A stretch of 64,000 nt of DNA from Acidimicrobiia bacterium (GCA_028284765.1 JANQRA010000010.1:1-64000), one strand, 5' to 3'; shown: positions 42,570 through 51,151, counted from the first letter of the stretch. The notes: generated by a model from the sequence alone, not told the origin. Made by a program: numbers and translations.

Positions 42570-42743
42570 TCACGTGATCTGGCGGAGTTGTTCCTGCTCC
42601 TCGGCGAAGACGTCGTATAGGAAATCAACCGTGACGGCACCACATCGTTGGCAGACGGTGCGGCGCAGACCAGCGGTCTCCAGACTCTTCTTCTTGCGGT
42701 GCCGACACTCGATTCGCTCATGGCGGCCGCGTTTTGGACTCAT
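42570..42743 (-). CDS. Tiny zinc-binding-type protein 2
   Basis: A 57-residue protein from ATG 42743 with the same signature as its neighbour: CRH, 8 residues, AGLRRTVCQRCGAVTVDF. The N-terminus is basic (MSPKRGRHERIE) and the C-terminus acidic/Gln-rich (VFAEEQEQLRQIT). Basic charge plus a zinc-ribbon-like knuckle suggest nucleic-acid or protein binding. Nothing else is seen between 42345 and 42800. Confidence 0.65.
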   Translation of the reverse strand: MSPKRGRHERIECRHRKKKSLETAGLRRTVCQRCGAVTVDFLYDVFAEEQEQLRQIT

Positions 42744-42800
42744 GCCACGTTGATCGGCTTCGGCCGTTTGCGGCTGTTTGGGCCAGACGACCCAAGTTGG

Positions 42801-43163
42801 TCAGACGGTCTGAACTGCCTTCTGCAGTTGGCCGACCAATTGGTCCTTTTTGACCAGTCCCGAGTGCCTGAACCTCTGCCGAACACCTTTCCCGGTGGGT
42901 GTTACGAGGATGAATGTCGGTGTTGACTTGACCTTGAACATCGCAAAAAGGTCGGGGACGTGCTCGACGTTGACCTTGAGGACCACCGCTTCATCTTGAA
43001 ATTCGTCCGCGAGCTCGTTGACGATCCCGTCCATGACCTGACAGGGGCCGCAGTTGTACTTCATGAAGTCCACAAAGACCGGCTTGCCTGAGGCCAGCGC
43101 CTCTTCAAAAGCGTCCATGCTCTTCACTTGTTGCGCTTTGACGCGCTTCTTGAATAGCGCCAT
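42801..43163 (-). CDS. Thioredoxin-like protein
   Basis: A 120-residue thioredoxin-fold protein with active site CGPC (FMKYNCGPCQVM; Tyr-Asn replaces the usual Trp before it), the DFM strand and cis-Pro in VKSTPTFILV. No signal peptide, so cytoplasmic. The 20-residue basic N-terminal extension is unusual. It is divergent from moaA with 70 bp between. A general disulfide reductase role is likely. Confidence 0.9.
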   Translation of the reverse strand: MALFKKRVKAQQVKSMDAFEEALASGKPVFVDFMKYNCGPCQVMDGIVNELADEFQDEAVVLKVNVEHVPDLFAMFKVKSTPTFILVTPTGKGVRQRFRHSGLVKKDQLVGQLQKAVQTV

Positions 43164-43233
43164 GGCTCACATTCTCTGTGCTGAGTTGGCCAACGCCTAA
43201 TCGTTTGTCGTTGTTCCGGCTTAGTGTCTCGGT

Positions 43234-44235
43234 GTGGCTCCACTCGACGTCTTCGATCGCGGCTTGCGAGATCTCCGAATCTCGGTGACCGACCGGTGCA
43301 ACTTTCGTTGTACCTACTGCATGCCCAAAGAGGTGTTCGGACCGGGCTACGAATTCCTCCCACGCGACCAACTCCTCTCATTTGAGGAGATCACCCACGT
43401 CGTCGAGCGGTTCGTGGAGAGGGGAGTCAACAAGGTTCGAATCACCGGCGGTGAACCACTATTGCGTAGGGAGATCGAAGGCTTGGTGTCGATGATCAGC
43501 GCAATCGAAGGCGTGGACGATCTGACCCTGACCTCAAACGCCTCGCTCCTTGCCCGCAAGGCAGAAGGGCTTAAGCAGGCAGGTCTGGATCGGGTAACGG
43601 TCAGTCTGGACGCCCTCGATGACCCGACGTTCCAGGCGATGAACGATGTCGGCTTTCCCGTTGCAACAGTCCTCGAAGCAATAGAGGTCGCCTCGGGGGT
43701 TGGACTCGGCCCGATAAAGGTCAACGCTGTGATCAAGCGAGGTGTCAACGAGCACGCAATCGTCGATATGGCGGAGCACTTTCGAAACAGTGGCCACATC
43801 GTCCGGTTCATCGAGTTCATGGATGTGGGGAACACCAACGGCTGGAGGCTGGACGACGTGGTTCCAGCAGCGGAAATGATCGAGTCGATCAATCAGCGGT
43901 TCCCCCTCGAGCCCGTCCCGCCGAACTACCCGGGAGAGGTTGCCAACCGGTTTCGCTACCTCGATGGATCCGGAGAGGTGGGGGTGATCGCTTCAGTTAC
44001 TCAGCCGTTCTGTGGCAGTTGCACCCGTGCCCGGGTATCCGCTGAAGGGAGTCTCTACACCTGCCTCTTCGCGTCCGAGGGCACGAGTCTCCGCGATGCC
44101 CTGAGAGCGGGTGAGGATCTAGGACAGGTCATCGACGAGGTTTGGGGCAAGCGTGACGATCGTTACTCGGCGATCAGGTCGTCTAACACGTCGCGACTGT
44201 CTGTACCCGTCGAGATGTCCTACATCGGTGGCTAG
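43234..44235 (+). CDS. moaA: GTP 3',8-cyclase MoaA
   Basis: A 333-residue radical SAM enzyme for the first step of molybdenum cofactor synthesis. It has the radical SAM cluster motif CNFRCTYC near residue 23, the TGGEPLLR motif, the C-terminal 4Fe-4S ligands CGSCTRARVSAEGSLYTC, and the C-terminal Gly-Gly (YIGG) important for catalysis. GTG 43234 gives the family length. No other moa genes lie beside it; a MoaD-like fusion is at 3337. A molybdoenzyme is thus expected elsewhere in the genome. Confidence 0.96.
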   Translation: MAPLDVFDRGLRDLRISVTDRCNFRCTYCMPKEVFGPGYEFLPRDQLLSFEEITHVVERFVERGVNKVRITGGEPLLRREIEGLVSMISAIEGVDDLTLTSNASLLARKAEGLKQAGLDRVTVSLDALDDPTFQAMNDVGFPVATVLEAIEVASGVGLGPIKVNAVIKRGVNEHAIVDMAEHFRNSGHIVRFIEFMDVGNTNGWRLDDVVPAAEMIESINQRFPLEPVPPNYPGEVANRFRYLDGSGEVGVIASVTQPFCGSCTRARVSAEGSLYTCLFASEGTSLRDALRAGEDLGQVIDEVWGKRDDRYSAIRSSNTSRLSVPVEMSYIGG

Positions 44236-44253
44236 CTGCAAATCTGGCGACGA

Positions 44254-44673
44254 ATGAAGACCGCACTTGCCATATCGATTGCTGCGTTGACGCTGGCTGC
44301 CTGGGGTGGGCGCATCGGGTTGTTGACTGAGGGTGAGGCTGGTCTCTGGGACTGGATTCGAATCGGCGGCAGCCTGGCGATCGGCTTGTTCACTGCTGTC
44401 GCTTTGCTCGTACCGGCTCTGGAGTCGGTCCGGAGCCCTGCGCTCGTTGTCTTCGCCGTATGGAGTGTTGTGCTTTGGGGGCGGGCATTGATCGTCAACT
44501 GGGCAGGATCAGGCTCGCTCCCCTTCAAGCTGGTCCACACGGTCCTCGCTGCCGCCTTCTTTGCTTTGGCGGTTTGGGCTTGGTCCACGAGCACCGGAGG
44601 CGACCTTGTATCCAGCCCAGATGAAGCTAACGGCCAACAGCAGGGACACGGCGAAACCGCTGGCCTCGCCTAA
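44254..44673 (+). CDS. Four-helix membrane protein, unknown family (DUF2568-like size)
   Basis: A 139-residue protein with four hydrophobic helices in its first 110 residues and a polar tail of about 30 residues. It starts 18 bp after moaA. The last 165 bp overlap the 3' end of the convergent membrane-protein gene, and the tail encoded there (SSPDEANGQQQGHGETAG) has low complexity. I see no certain family signature. Both genes have good coding features outside the overlap. Confidence 0.6.
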   Translation: MKTALAISIAALTLAAWGGRIGLLTEGEAGLWDWIRIGGSLAIGLFTAVALLVPALESVRSPALVVFAVWSVVLWGRALIVNWAGSGSLPFKLVHTVLAAAFFALAVWAWSTSTGGDLVSSPDEANGQQQGHGETAGLA

Positions 44674-45240
44674 CGCCAACCCTGTGCCGCCCCACGCAGC
44701 GGCACCCGTGCCCAGCAGAATCAAGGCGTTGCCCCAAACGATTCGACGGTTCTTCTTCCAGAAGCGAATCAGGCTGACCAGAGCCAACACGATCAGGATT
44801 GTTGTCCCAGTTGCGCCACCGATGATTGCAAAGAGCCTGGGCCCAAAACCCGAAGCGAACATGTCGTGCGGTATCCCACCGTCGGGAAGGGGTCGTTCGA
44901 AAGGAACTGTCAGGGTGAGCGTGGTGGCGATGGCCGTAATGGCACCGATCGCGATGGTCATGATGTGACCCGCTCGTTTGCCTACGACCAGGAACATCGA
45001 GCCCAGGGCCAGGAGTGGGATGTTGAGGACCCCGCCGAACAGGAAGAAGGTTCTGTAGACGGGGCCCGTCCAGCCCCACGTGACGCCGATGAAGAGACAC
45101 CAAGTTGCGATGGCAAAGAGAGTTATTCCGAGCGCGTACGCCGCGATGTGTGGTCTCGGCCGCTTCCGGTAGTCGCGCCACAGGTCGGCTGCGAAGGCCG
45201 CAGCCGCGATACCGGCTGCCGCTGCAAACACGCTGTCCAT
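44509..45240 (-). CDS. Multi-helix membrane protein, unknown
   Basis: A 243-residue protein with about seven membrane helices and a polar C-terminal tail (ARGPSPNRQSKEGGSEDR). It is 11 bp upstream of the iron ABC transporter ATPase stop on the same strand, so it is the last gene of the iron transport transcription unit or separate. A short basic cytoplasmic loop (RDYRKRPRPH) follows helix 1. I recognise no family. Confidence 0.65.
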   Translation of the reverse strand: MDSVFAAAAGIAAAAFAADLWRDYRKRPRPHIAAYALGITLFAIATWCLFIGVTWGWTGPVYRTFFLFGGVLNIPLLALGSMFLVVGKRAGHIMTIAIGAITAIATTLTLTVPFERPLPDGGIPHDMFASGFGPRLFAIIGGATGTTILIVLALVSLIRFWKKNRRIVWGNALILLGTGAAAWGGTGLALGEASGFAVSLLLAVSFIWAGYKVASGARGPSPNRQSKEGGSEDRVDQLEGERA

Positions 45241-45251
45241 CGCTGCTGAGA

Positions 45252-46277
45252 TTAGGACTGTGCCGGGAACACCCGGGCATGCGTGGCCCGCACGCGAACC
45301 CGGTCTCCGGAAGTGTATGTGGGGCGAGGGCCGATCCTCGATCGGACCCGACCACCTCCGGGTAGAGCCACAGTGATCAGCTGGTCATGTCCGAAGAATT
45401 CGGTGTGATCGACTACAGCATTTGCGGCCTCACCAATCGACAGCAACACATCTTCTGGTCTCACCACCACCAGCACCGGGCCGCGGATGTCGGTCTTGAA
45501 TCTCCCTAGCGCCGTGTCTGCATACCCCCGGTGCCCGGTAGCGCTCATTACGTCTGCCTCACCCAGGAACTCCGCAACCCAGGGATCTGCAGGACGCGTG
45601 TACAAGGCCGCCGGAGTGTCGAACTGAACCACCTTTCCCTGGTGCATGACAGCGACAAGGTCCGAGGTAGCTAGTGCTTCCTCCTGGTCGTGTGTCACCA
45701 GGACCGCCGTTGCCCGGGCCTCGGCGAGGATGAGCTTCAACTCCCTCCGCACACGATCGCGAAGGCCGGCGTCGAGATTCGAAAACGGCTCGTCCAGAAG
45801 GATGACGTCCGGTTTCGGTGCGAGCGCCCTGGCAAGGGCGACACGTTGCTGCTGGCCCCCGGAAAGCTCAGCTGGCATGCGGGCACCGAGACCCGACAGC
45901 CCGACAAGGTCGAGTGTCTCTTCGACGCGTCCAGACTCCGGCGACTTGGGAAGCCCGTATGAGACATTCTTGGCCACCGTCATATGGGGAAAGAGGGCGT
46001 AGTCCTGAAACACCATTCCGACTCGTCGCTTCTCAGGAGCGACAAAAACGCCGTCGCCGAGAACCTTTCGCCCCCGTATCTCGACACTTCCTTCTGCATG
46101 CTCGAAACCGGCAATCACTCGCAACGCAGTTGTCTTGCCGCAGCCAGACGGGCCGAGCAGCGTCAAGAGGCTGCCGTCCCAAACGTCGAGGTTGAAGTCG
46201 TCCAGAGCGAGCACATCGCCGTACGACTTTCTCAGGGCTCTCGCCCGGATTGTGAGTCTGTCAGGTGCTGAGGTCAC
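45252..46277 (-). CDS. fbpC: Iron(III) ABC transporter ATP-binding protein
   Basis: A 341-residue ATPase with Walker A GPSGCGKTTALR, signature LSGGQQQRVALARAL, Walker B VILLDEPFSN and a C-terminal TOBE-type regulatory domain (VVRPEDVLLSIG). The neighbours are a fused permease and a periplasmic-type iron-binding lipoprotein, and a ferritin gene is divergent from the operon, which together point to ferric iron. It overlaps the permease gene by 17 bp. Confidence 0.92.
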   Translation of the reverse strand: MTSAPDRLTIRARALRKSYGDVLALDDFNLDVWDGSLLTLLGPSGCGKTTALRVIAGFEHAEGSVEIRGRKVLGDGVFVAPEKRRVGMVFQDYALFPHMTVAKNVSYGLPKSPESGRVEETLDLVGLSGLGARMPAELSGGQQQRVALARALAPKPDVILLDEPFSNLDAGLRDRVRRELKLILAEARATAVLVTHDQEEALATSDLVAVMHQGKVVQFDTPAALYTRPADPWVAEFLGEADVMSATGHRGYADTALGRFKTDIRGPVLVVVRPEDVLLSIGEAANAVVDHTEFFGHDQLITVALPGGGRVRSRIGPRPTYTSGDRVRVRATHARVFPAQS

Positions 46278-47853
46278 GTCGTGTCATCACCAAGAGTGGC
46301 ACGATCGAGACGGCAATGAGAGCCAGGCTTGCGGCGCTGGCCCGCGTGTAGAAGCCTTCCCCGGTCGAGCTCCAGATTCGGATGGCGAGAGTCTCAAAAC
46401 CGTTGGGTCTCAGCAGAAGCGTGGCTGGCAGTTCCTTCATGACCGAGAGGAACACCAGAGCGGCCCCAGCCAGTAGGCCCGGAGTGGTGATCGGGAGCGT
46501 CACACGCCGCAGGGTCTGGGTCCACGACCTGCCCAGACCTCTCGAAGCGTCTTCGAGGTCTGGGGAGGATCGCGCAAGCGCGTCCTGGATTGGACCCACC
46601 GCTTGAGCAAGGAACATGCCCATGTAAGCGATGAGCAGGAGTGCCACGGTTTGGTATAGGGGGCGCATGTATTGCAAGGCGAACGCCACAAATGCGACAC
46701 CCACGGTGATGTGTGGCAGCGAATACGCCGCCCACACCGAAGTGTCAACCAGCGCAGATGCTTTGGCCCTCCGCCACGTCGTCACCATTGCCATGGGAAA
46801 GGCAGCGACAACGGCAAGCAGGGCCGCGGCCACACTCACGCTCAGTGACCTTCCGACTTCGGACCAGAGCCCGGTGACCTCGTTGCCGGCACCGATCCCA
46901 CGCACCAGCCAGTAGCCAAGAACCATGGCCGGCATGAGAAGGGAGAATGCCACATAGGTTCCGAGCAAGCCCTGGCCCAGGGTCCTCCCGGCCGTTCCGA
47001 GTTCGATATCACGTCGTGCGCGTCGGGAGGAGGAAGCGGTATACGAAGCACGTGACCGTGTCCTGCGCTCGATGAGGAGGATGACGAGTGCCAGGACCAT
47101 CAAGACCACCGAGAGGGTGGCTGCAGGTCGCCGGTCGATCTGGCCTGCGTAGAGGGTGTAGATCGCCCTAGTGAACGTGTCGAAACGCAACAGTGACACG
47201 GCACCAAAGTCAGAGATTGTGTAGAGCCCGATCATCAGGCCGGCTGAGACCAACGCCGGGCGGAGCTGGGGGAGAGTGACCGTGAAGAAGGCTCTGGTCT
47301 GACTTGCGCCTAGGCCGAGGGCCGCTTCTTCAGTGGCGGGATCGATTCCCCGTAGCGAGGGGGTCACGATCAGGTGTGCCATCGGCGCGAGAAAAACTGA
47401 CAGGGCGAGCCAAGCTCCGGTGAACCCGTAAGGGGTGGGGATTTCGATACCAAACCAAGAGTCGATCAAGCCCCCAGGTCCCGTAGCTCCGATGATCGTC
47501 AATGCCGCCATGTAGGACGGGATCACGAGAGGCAGTGCGACAAGGATCGACCAGGCCCTCCGGCCTCTGAGATTCGTTCGGGTCGTCAGCCACGCGGTCC
47601 CGATCCCGATTGCCAAAGCGGTTGCGGTGACGGCGACGGAGAGGGCGAGTGTGCCGAGCATCAGTTCCACAAGTCGCCCTATGGGCACGGTGGAGACAGC
47701 TCCATCGGAAACGACCTGCCAGCCGAGAGTGATCGGCGGGATCAGCGCCGGGAGCAGTACAACGGCGGTTGCTGACCACCATCCCCATCCCTTGCGGTAA
47801 GAGGTCCGGCGGGTTGTCCGCCGTTGAGGCCTGGTGGCCAGCCCAGCCGTCAC
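46261..47853 (-). CDS. fbpB: Iron(III) ABC transporter permease
   Basis: A 530-residue permease with two tandem binding-protein-dependent transport domains and 12 helices, as in FbpB/SfuB proteins. Two EAA loops are seen (EEAALGLGASQTRAFFTVTLP and EDASRGLGRSWTQTLRRVTLP, shown only in part elsewhere) in each half. It moves iron released by the lipoprotein FbpA across the membrane. It lies 3 bp after the binding protein gene. Confidence 0.93.
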   Translation of the reverse strand: MTAGLATRPQRRTTRRTSYRKGWGWWSATAVVLLPALIPPITLGWQVVSDGAVSTVPIGRLVELMLGTLALSVAVTATALAIGIGTAWLTTRTNLRGRRAWSILVALPLVIPSYMAALTIIGATGPGGLIDSWFGIEIPTPYGFTGAWLALSVFLAPMAHLIVTPSLRGIDPATEEAALGLGASQTRAFFTVTLPQLRPALVSAGLMIGLYTISDFGAVSLLRFDTFTRAIYTLYAGQIDRRPAATLSVVLMVLALVILLIERRTRSRASYTASSSRRARRDIELGTAGRTLGQGLLGTYVAFSLLMPAMVLGYWLVRGIGAGNEVTGLWSEVGRSLSVSVAAALLAVVAAFPMAMVTTWRRAKASALVDTSVWAAYSLPHITVGVAFVAFALQYMRPLYQTVALLLIAYMGMFLAQAVGPIQDALARSSPDLEDASRGLGRSWTQTLRRVTLPITTPGLLAGAALVFLSVMKELPATLLLRPNGFETLAIRIWSSTGEGFYTRASAASLALIAVSIVPLLVMTRRDLST

Positions 47854-47856
47854 GAT

Positions 47857-48840
47857 CTAGACCAGTCCGGCCTCAGCTACGAGCCGGGTGGCGTCGTCGA
47901 GAACGTCCGCCAGTTCGGAAAGGTCGATGTCCGGCGCGTTTATCTCGTCGATGCGGGGTAGGCCCTCCGGAGGACTGACGTCGCCCACCAATGGGAATTC
48001 GAAGGTCTCGTCTGCGAAGTACTGCTGGGCCGCATCCGAAAGCAGGTATGTGACGAACTCCAGCGCCTCTTCAGATTGCTCCGACCCGTCGATGATTCCA
48101 ACGCCCGCTGGCATAACGAGCGATCCGACGTCTCCAGCCGGGATGAACCAGTTCTCAGCAGAGTTGCCCTCGCCTTCGGCGCGCAGTCTGAGGAGGTAGT
48201 AGTGGTTGACGAGGCCTCCATCGACTTCACCCGCGTCAGCGGCAGCAACAATGGGGCTGTTCTTGGGGAACTCCTGCGGGTCGTTGTCGGCCAGGGCCTC
48301 GAGCCACTGGAGCGTGGCGTCTTCGCCTCGCTCCAAGATCATGGCGCTCACAAACGCGAGGAACGAACCGTTGGTCGGAGCGACGCCTACTTCACCTGCC
48401 CATCGCGGGTCTGTGGCGTCGTCGATGGTCTGAGGGAGTTCGATCTGGGTGTCGGTGTTGTAGATGAATGTCCTCACCCGTCCCGATGTGCCCACCCAGC
48501 GACCATCTCGGTCTGCAAACTTGGGGTCGACCGAATCGAGGACGCTTTGGTCGAGTTGAGTCAGCATCTCGGCCACCGACCCCAGCGAGGCCGGGTCTTG
48601 TGCGTAGAAGACGTCGGCGTCCGTGGTGTCACCTTCCGCCAGCAGGGTTGCAGCGAGCTCCGGGGAGTCGCCGTATCTGACCTCGACCTCGATTCCTGTT
48701 TCGGCTTCAAACTCGTCGATCAGCGGTTGCACCAGCTCTTCACCGCGACCTGAATAGACCACCAAAGGTCCGTCGGATTCTGTCGTGCAGGCGGCAATGG
48801 TGAGCACAGCCAGAGCCGCAAGAGGGATGAGACGTTTCAA
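47857..48840 (-). CDS. fbpA: Iron(III)-binding ABC transporter lipoprotein
   Basis: A 327-residue substrate-binding protein with a lipobox (LTIAAC, lipidated Cys18). The fold is the FbpA/FutA type: VVYSGRGEELVQPLIDEFE at the start of the mature protein, DVFYAQDPASLG and a C-terminal NHYYLLRLR segment with the Tyr pair expected to bind Fe3+. Two palindromes lie in its promoter, 14 and 49 bp upstream, likely for a metal-responsive regulator. It is divergent from ferritin. Confidence 0.93.
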   Translation of the reverse strand: MKRLIPLAALAVLTIAACTTESDGPLVVYSGRGEELVQPLIDEFEAETGIEVEVRYGDSPELAATLLAEGDTTDADVFYAQDPASLGSVAEMLTQLDQSVLDSVDPKFADRDGRWVGTSGRVRTFIYNTDTQIELPQTIDDATDPRWAGEVGVAPTNGSFLAFVSAMILERGEDATLQWLEALADNDPQEFPKNSPIVAAADAGEVDGGLVNHYYLLRLRAEGEGNSAENWFIPAGDVGSLVMPAGVGIIDGSEQSEEALEFVTYLLSDAAQQYFADETFEFPLVGDVSPPEGLPRIDEINAPDIDLSELADVLDDATRLVAEAGLV

Positions 48841-48853
48841 TTCGATCCTCCGA

Positions 48854-48875
48854 GATCGTTTGGTACCTAACGATC
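48854..48875. promoter_or_regulatory. Palindromic operator candidate upstream of fbpA
   Basis: GATCGTT (48854-48860) and AACGATC (48869-48875) flank an 8-bp centre that contains GGTACC, so the 22-bp site is almost a perfect palindrome. It begins 14 bp before the fbpA start. It does not match the IdeR/DtxR consensus well, although the minus strand reads TTAGGTACC, so the regulator is open. Confidence 0.55.
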
Positions 48876-48888
48876 TTCAAAGGTATTA

Positions 48889-48906
48889 GCACTATGGCCG
48901 TAGTGC
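48889..48906. promoter_or_regulatory. Second palindromic operator candidate between fbpA and ferritin
   Basis: GCACTA (48889-48894) and TAGTGC (48901-48906) are perfect inverted repeats with a 6-bp spacer. It lies midway in the divergent iron-uptake/ferritin region and could control both directions. Confidence 0.5.
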
Positions 48907-48983
48907 AAATGATTCTTGGGTGGGAATGTGGGAAGGTTGTGGCTCATTACCATTCGCGATTGCCCTAGATAGAAGAGGTCTAA

Positions 48984-49484
48984 ATGGAGATGTCCACCGA
49001 GCTCGCAGCAGCTTTCAACAAGCAGATAACCATGGAGCTGGCTTCGTCGACTGCCTACATGCAGATGGCGGCCTACTTTGATGCCGCGAATCTCACCGGC
49101 ATGTCTGCATGGATGCGTCACCAGTCCGACGAGGAGCGGGAACACGCTGAGCGCTTCTTGGAGTACGTGCTCGACCGTGGCAATCAAGTAGTGATCGGTG
49201 CCCAAGAGGCGCCACCGGCAGAGTTCTCTGGTGCTGCCGAGGTGTTCGCCAAGGCTCTCGAGCAAGAGGAAGCTGTCACCGCGTCGATCCATGATCTCTA
49301 TCGCCTGGCTACCGAAGCCGGCGATCTTGCATGTATTCCTTTCTTGCAGGAGTTCATCGAGGAACAACTGGAGGAAGAGTCGTCAGTCGGAACCATTCTC
49401 GACCGTGTGAGATTGGCGCAGGATCAGCCGGCGGCGCTCCTTCTCATTGACAGTCAGCTAGGCGAGCGCGACACCACCGAGTGA
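48984..49484 (+). CDS. ftn: Non-heme ferritin
   Basis: A 166-residue ferritin with four-helix-bundle ferroxidase ligands in order: Glu in TMELASSTAYMQM, E-x2-H in EEREHAERFL, Glu in QEEAVTASIHDLYRLA and Glu/Gln in EFIEEQLEEESSVG. It stores ferric iron as a 24-mer and detoxifies Fe2+. An AGAAGAGG ribosome binding site precedes ATG 48984. It is divergent from the iron ABC operon, fitting opposite regulation by iron. Confidence 0.95.
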   Translation: MEMSTELAAAFNKQITMELASSTAYMQMAAYFDAANLTGMSAWMRHQSDEEREHAERFLEYVLDRGNQVVIGAQEAPPAEFSGAAEVFAKALEQEEAVTASIHDLYRLATEAGDLACIPFLQEFIEEQLEEESSVGTILDRVRLAQDQPAALLLIDSQLGERDTTE

Positions 49485-49485
49485 A

Positions 49486-49998
49486 TTGAGTCTCACGCGG
49501 CCGGTCACTGTCCAGTTCCTCAAGAACCCGGTCATCCTCCACTGGGGGTTTGACGCGTCCTGGCTGGGTGAAGATGAGTTCGGTGTCTGGCTGGCGGTAC
49601 CAGCGGGCACCAAACGATGGAAGGGAGAGGAGAGTGTTCGTCCGACCGGCGTGGACGCGGTCTTCTGCGCACCACATCAAGGCTGGTGGCATCTTCACTA
49701 CAACGGGGCGTCAGGCCACTACTCGCATTTCGTCGACATCGTGACCCCACCGGTGTGGGTGTCGGAAAACCGGTATGAGATGGTCGATCTCGACCTCGAT
49801 GTCGGCCGCCGCCAGGACGGCACGGTCGTGGTGGAAGACGAAGACGAGTTCGAGGTCCATCAGGTGAAGTACGGCTACTCGGATGAGATGATCAGCATGG
49901 CTGAAGAGGAAACGGCCCTGGTCGTTTCGATGTTCGAGCAAGGCACCGAGCCATTCTTCGAGGTTGCAGCATCGTGGCTGCGCAAACTGACCCCCTGA
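49486..49998 (+). CDS. DUF402 domain protein
   Basis: About 170 residues from TTG 49486, 1 bp after the ferritin stop. It has DUF402 features: GVWLAVPAGTKRW, WWHLHYNG and VDIVTPPVWV followed by DLDLDVGRRQDG and a DEDEFEVHQ stretch, where acidic residues bind divalent metal in FomD and related nucleotide phosphatases. The likely activity is hydrolysis of a nucleoside di- or triphosphate-type substrate; the exact one is unknown. Family B repeats begin 12 bp after its stop. Confidence 0.8.
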   Translation: MSLTRPVTVQFLKNPVILHWGFDASWLGEDEFGVWLAVPAGTKRWKGEESVRPTGVDAVFCAPHQGWWHLHYNGASGHYSHFVDIVTPPVWVSENRYEMVDLDLDVGRRQDGTVVVEDEDEFEVHQVKYGYSDEMISMAEEETALVVSMFEQGTEPFFEVAASWLRKLTP

Positions 49999-50009
49999 TC
50001 TCCTTCTAT

Positions 50010-50060
50010 CTCGAACCTGCATCGCGTTTCGCCTAGCGCGCTCCCGTGCAGGCTCAACGA
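50010..50060 (+). repeat. Family B palindromic repeat, copy B1
   Basis: A 51-bp element: left arm CTCGAACCTGCA, a 26-bp middle with GCCTAGCGCGCT, right arm TGCAGGCTCAAC. The arms are complementary (TCGARCCTGCA with TGCAGGCTCRA, one mismatch). Same orientation as B2-B4. Confidence 0.88.
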
Positions 50061-50081
50061 AGAGGCTTCCTCCCTCCTTCC

Positions 50082-50132
50082 CTCGAGCCTGCAGGGAGTC
50101 CCGCCTGGCGCGCTTCGGTGCAGGCTCGACAA
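50082..50132 (+). repeat. Family B palindromic repeat, copy B2
   Basis: A 51-bp copy 72 bp after the start of B1. Its arms CTCGAGCCTGCA and TGCAGGCTCGAC pair perfectly over 11 bp. It ends 37 bp before the GTG of DUF559 gene B. Confidence 0.88.
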
Positions 50133-50169
50133 AGGGGTTGACTTCGGGTTGTAGACGGCTCACGTTGGA

Positions 50170-51105
50170 GTGGTGACTGATGTGCGAGCGCTCAACGAGA
50201 TTGCGCGGCGTCAACACGGCGTGTTCAGTCTGCGTCAGGCAAGACGGGTTGGTTTCGGGCGCTCGGCGACACTCCGCAGACTCGATTCAGGGGAATGGGT
50301 ACGACTCGACCATCGGGTCTATGGCCTTAGCTCAGCTCCGACGTCCTGGCACCGAGATCTCATGGCTGCAGTGTTGAGCCAGCCTCAAGCGATCGTAGGC
50401 CACAGGTCTGCTGCCCACCTCCTCGGCCTGTACGACATTGCGAGAGGATCTCCAACGATCGTGGTGCCCAAGGGGTCGAACACTCGCTCGGGGCTGGCAC
50501 AGGTCATCGAGTCGGACCAGTTCGCCAGGCTCGCCACAACGACGGTGGGCGCATTCCAAGTGACAACGGTTCCCGAGACGATGCTGGCGCTCGCCGCTGA
50601 TCTCGAAGGTGAACAGCTGACTGACCTGTTCGATGCCGCTCTGCTGGCTGGCAAGCTCGACCTGAAGGCTCAGTTCGTCATCTTCGATCGGGAAGTTGGT
50701 CGCCGACCGCGAGGAATCAAACACCTGCGGCAGCTGGCGTTGAGTCGTCTTCCAACGGCCCCGTCTCATGGTTCCTCTTACCTGGAGGCAATGCTCGAGC
50801 GCGTTCTCAAGGCTTCCCAGCGGCTACCGGCATGGACGCGGGAGTATCCGTTCACAGTGAATGGCTCAGAAGCACGGGTGGATGTATTCATCCCGGATTG
50901 GAGCCTGGTGGTCGAATCAGACGGCCGAAACTGGCACATGCGGAACCAGGCCTTCGAATCCGACCGCGCCCGAGATATCGAGCTCGCTACCGGCGGACTG
51001 CAGGTACTGAGATTCACCTATGACATGTTGCTCTCGGACAGCCACGGCTGCCTCGACCAGATCCTGAAGGTGGGGTCCGTCCGAACTGCACAGCGTTTCG
51101 CTTAG
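50170..51105 (+). CDS. AbiEi-type winged-helix plus DUF559 (Vsr-fold) nuclease, gene B
   Basis: A 311-residue protein with the same design as gene A: an N-terminal winged helix (GVFSLRQARRVGFGRSATLRR), a middle domain with VGHRSAAHLLGL, and a C-terminal DUF559 domain with candidate catalytic residues Asp238, Glu249, Asp251 and His256 (VDVFIPDW, VVESDGRNWH) and ESDRARD. Its last codons (RTAQRFA) lie within repeat B3. Two family B repeats stand upstream and two downstream, all in the same orientation. GTG 50170 or 50173 is the start. Function is unknown; see the findings. Confidence 0.82.
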   Translation: MVTDVRALNEIARRQHGVFSLRQARRVGFGRSATLRRLDSGEWVRLDHRVYGLSSAPTSWHRDLMAAVLSQPQAIVGHRSAAHLLGLYDIARGSPTIVVPKGSNTRSGLAQVIESDQFARLATTTVGAFQVTTVPETMLALAADLEGEQLTDLFDAALLAGKLDLKAQFVIFDREVGRRPRGIKHLRQLALSRLPTAPSHGSSYLEAMLERVLKASQRLPAWTREYPFTVNGSEARVDVFIPDWSLVVESDGRNWHMRNQAFESDRARDIELATGGLQVLRFTYDMLLSDSHGCLDQILKVGSVRTAQRFA

Positions 51106-51129
51106 CGCGCTTCCGTGCAGGCTCGACGG
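51079..51129 (+). repeat. Family B palindromic repeat, copy B3
   Basis: A 51-bp copy that spans the stop codon of DUF559 gene B. The left arm is degenerate (CGAACTGCA), the middle and right arm (TGCAGGCTCGAC) are well preserved. Confidence 0.86.
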
Positions 51130-51151
51130 ATGCGGCAAGGCCGTTGACACC

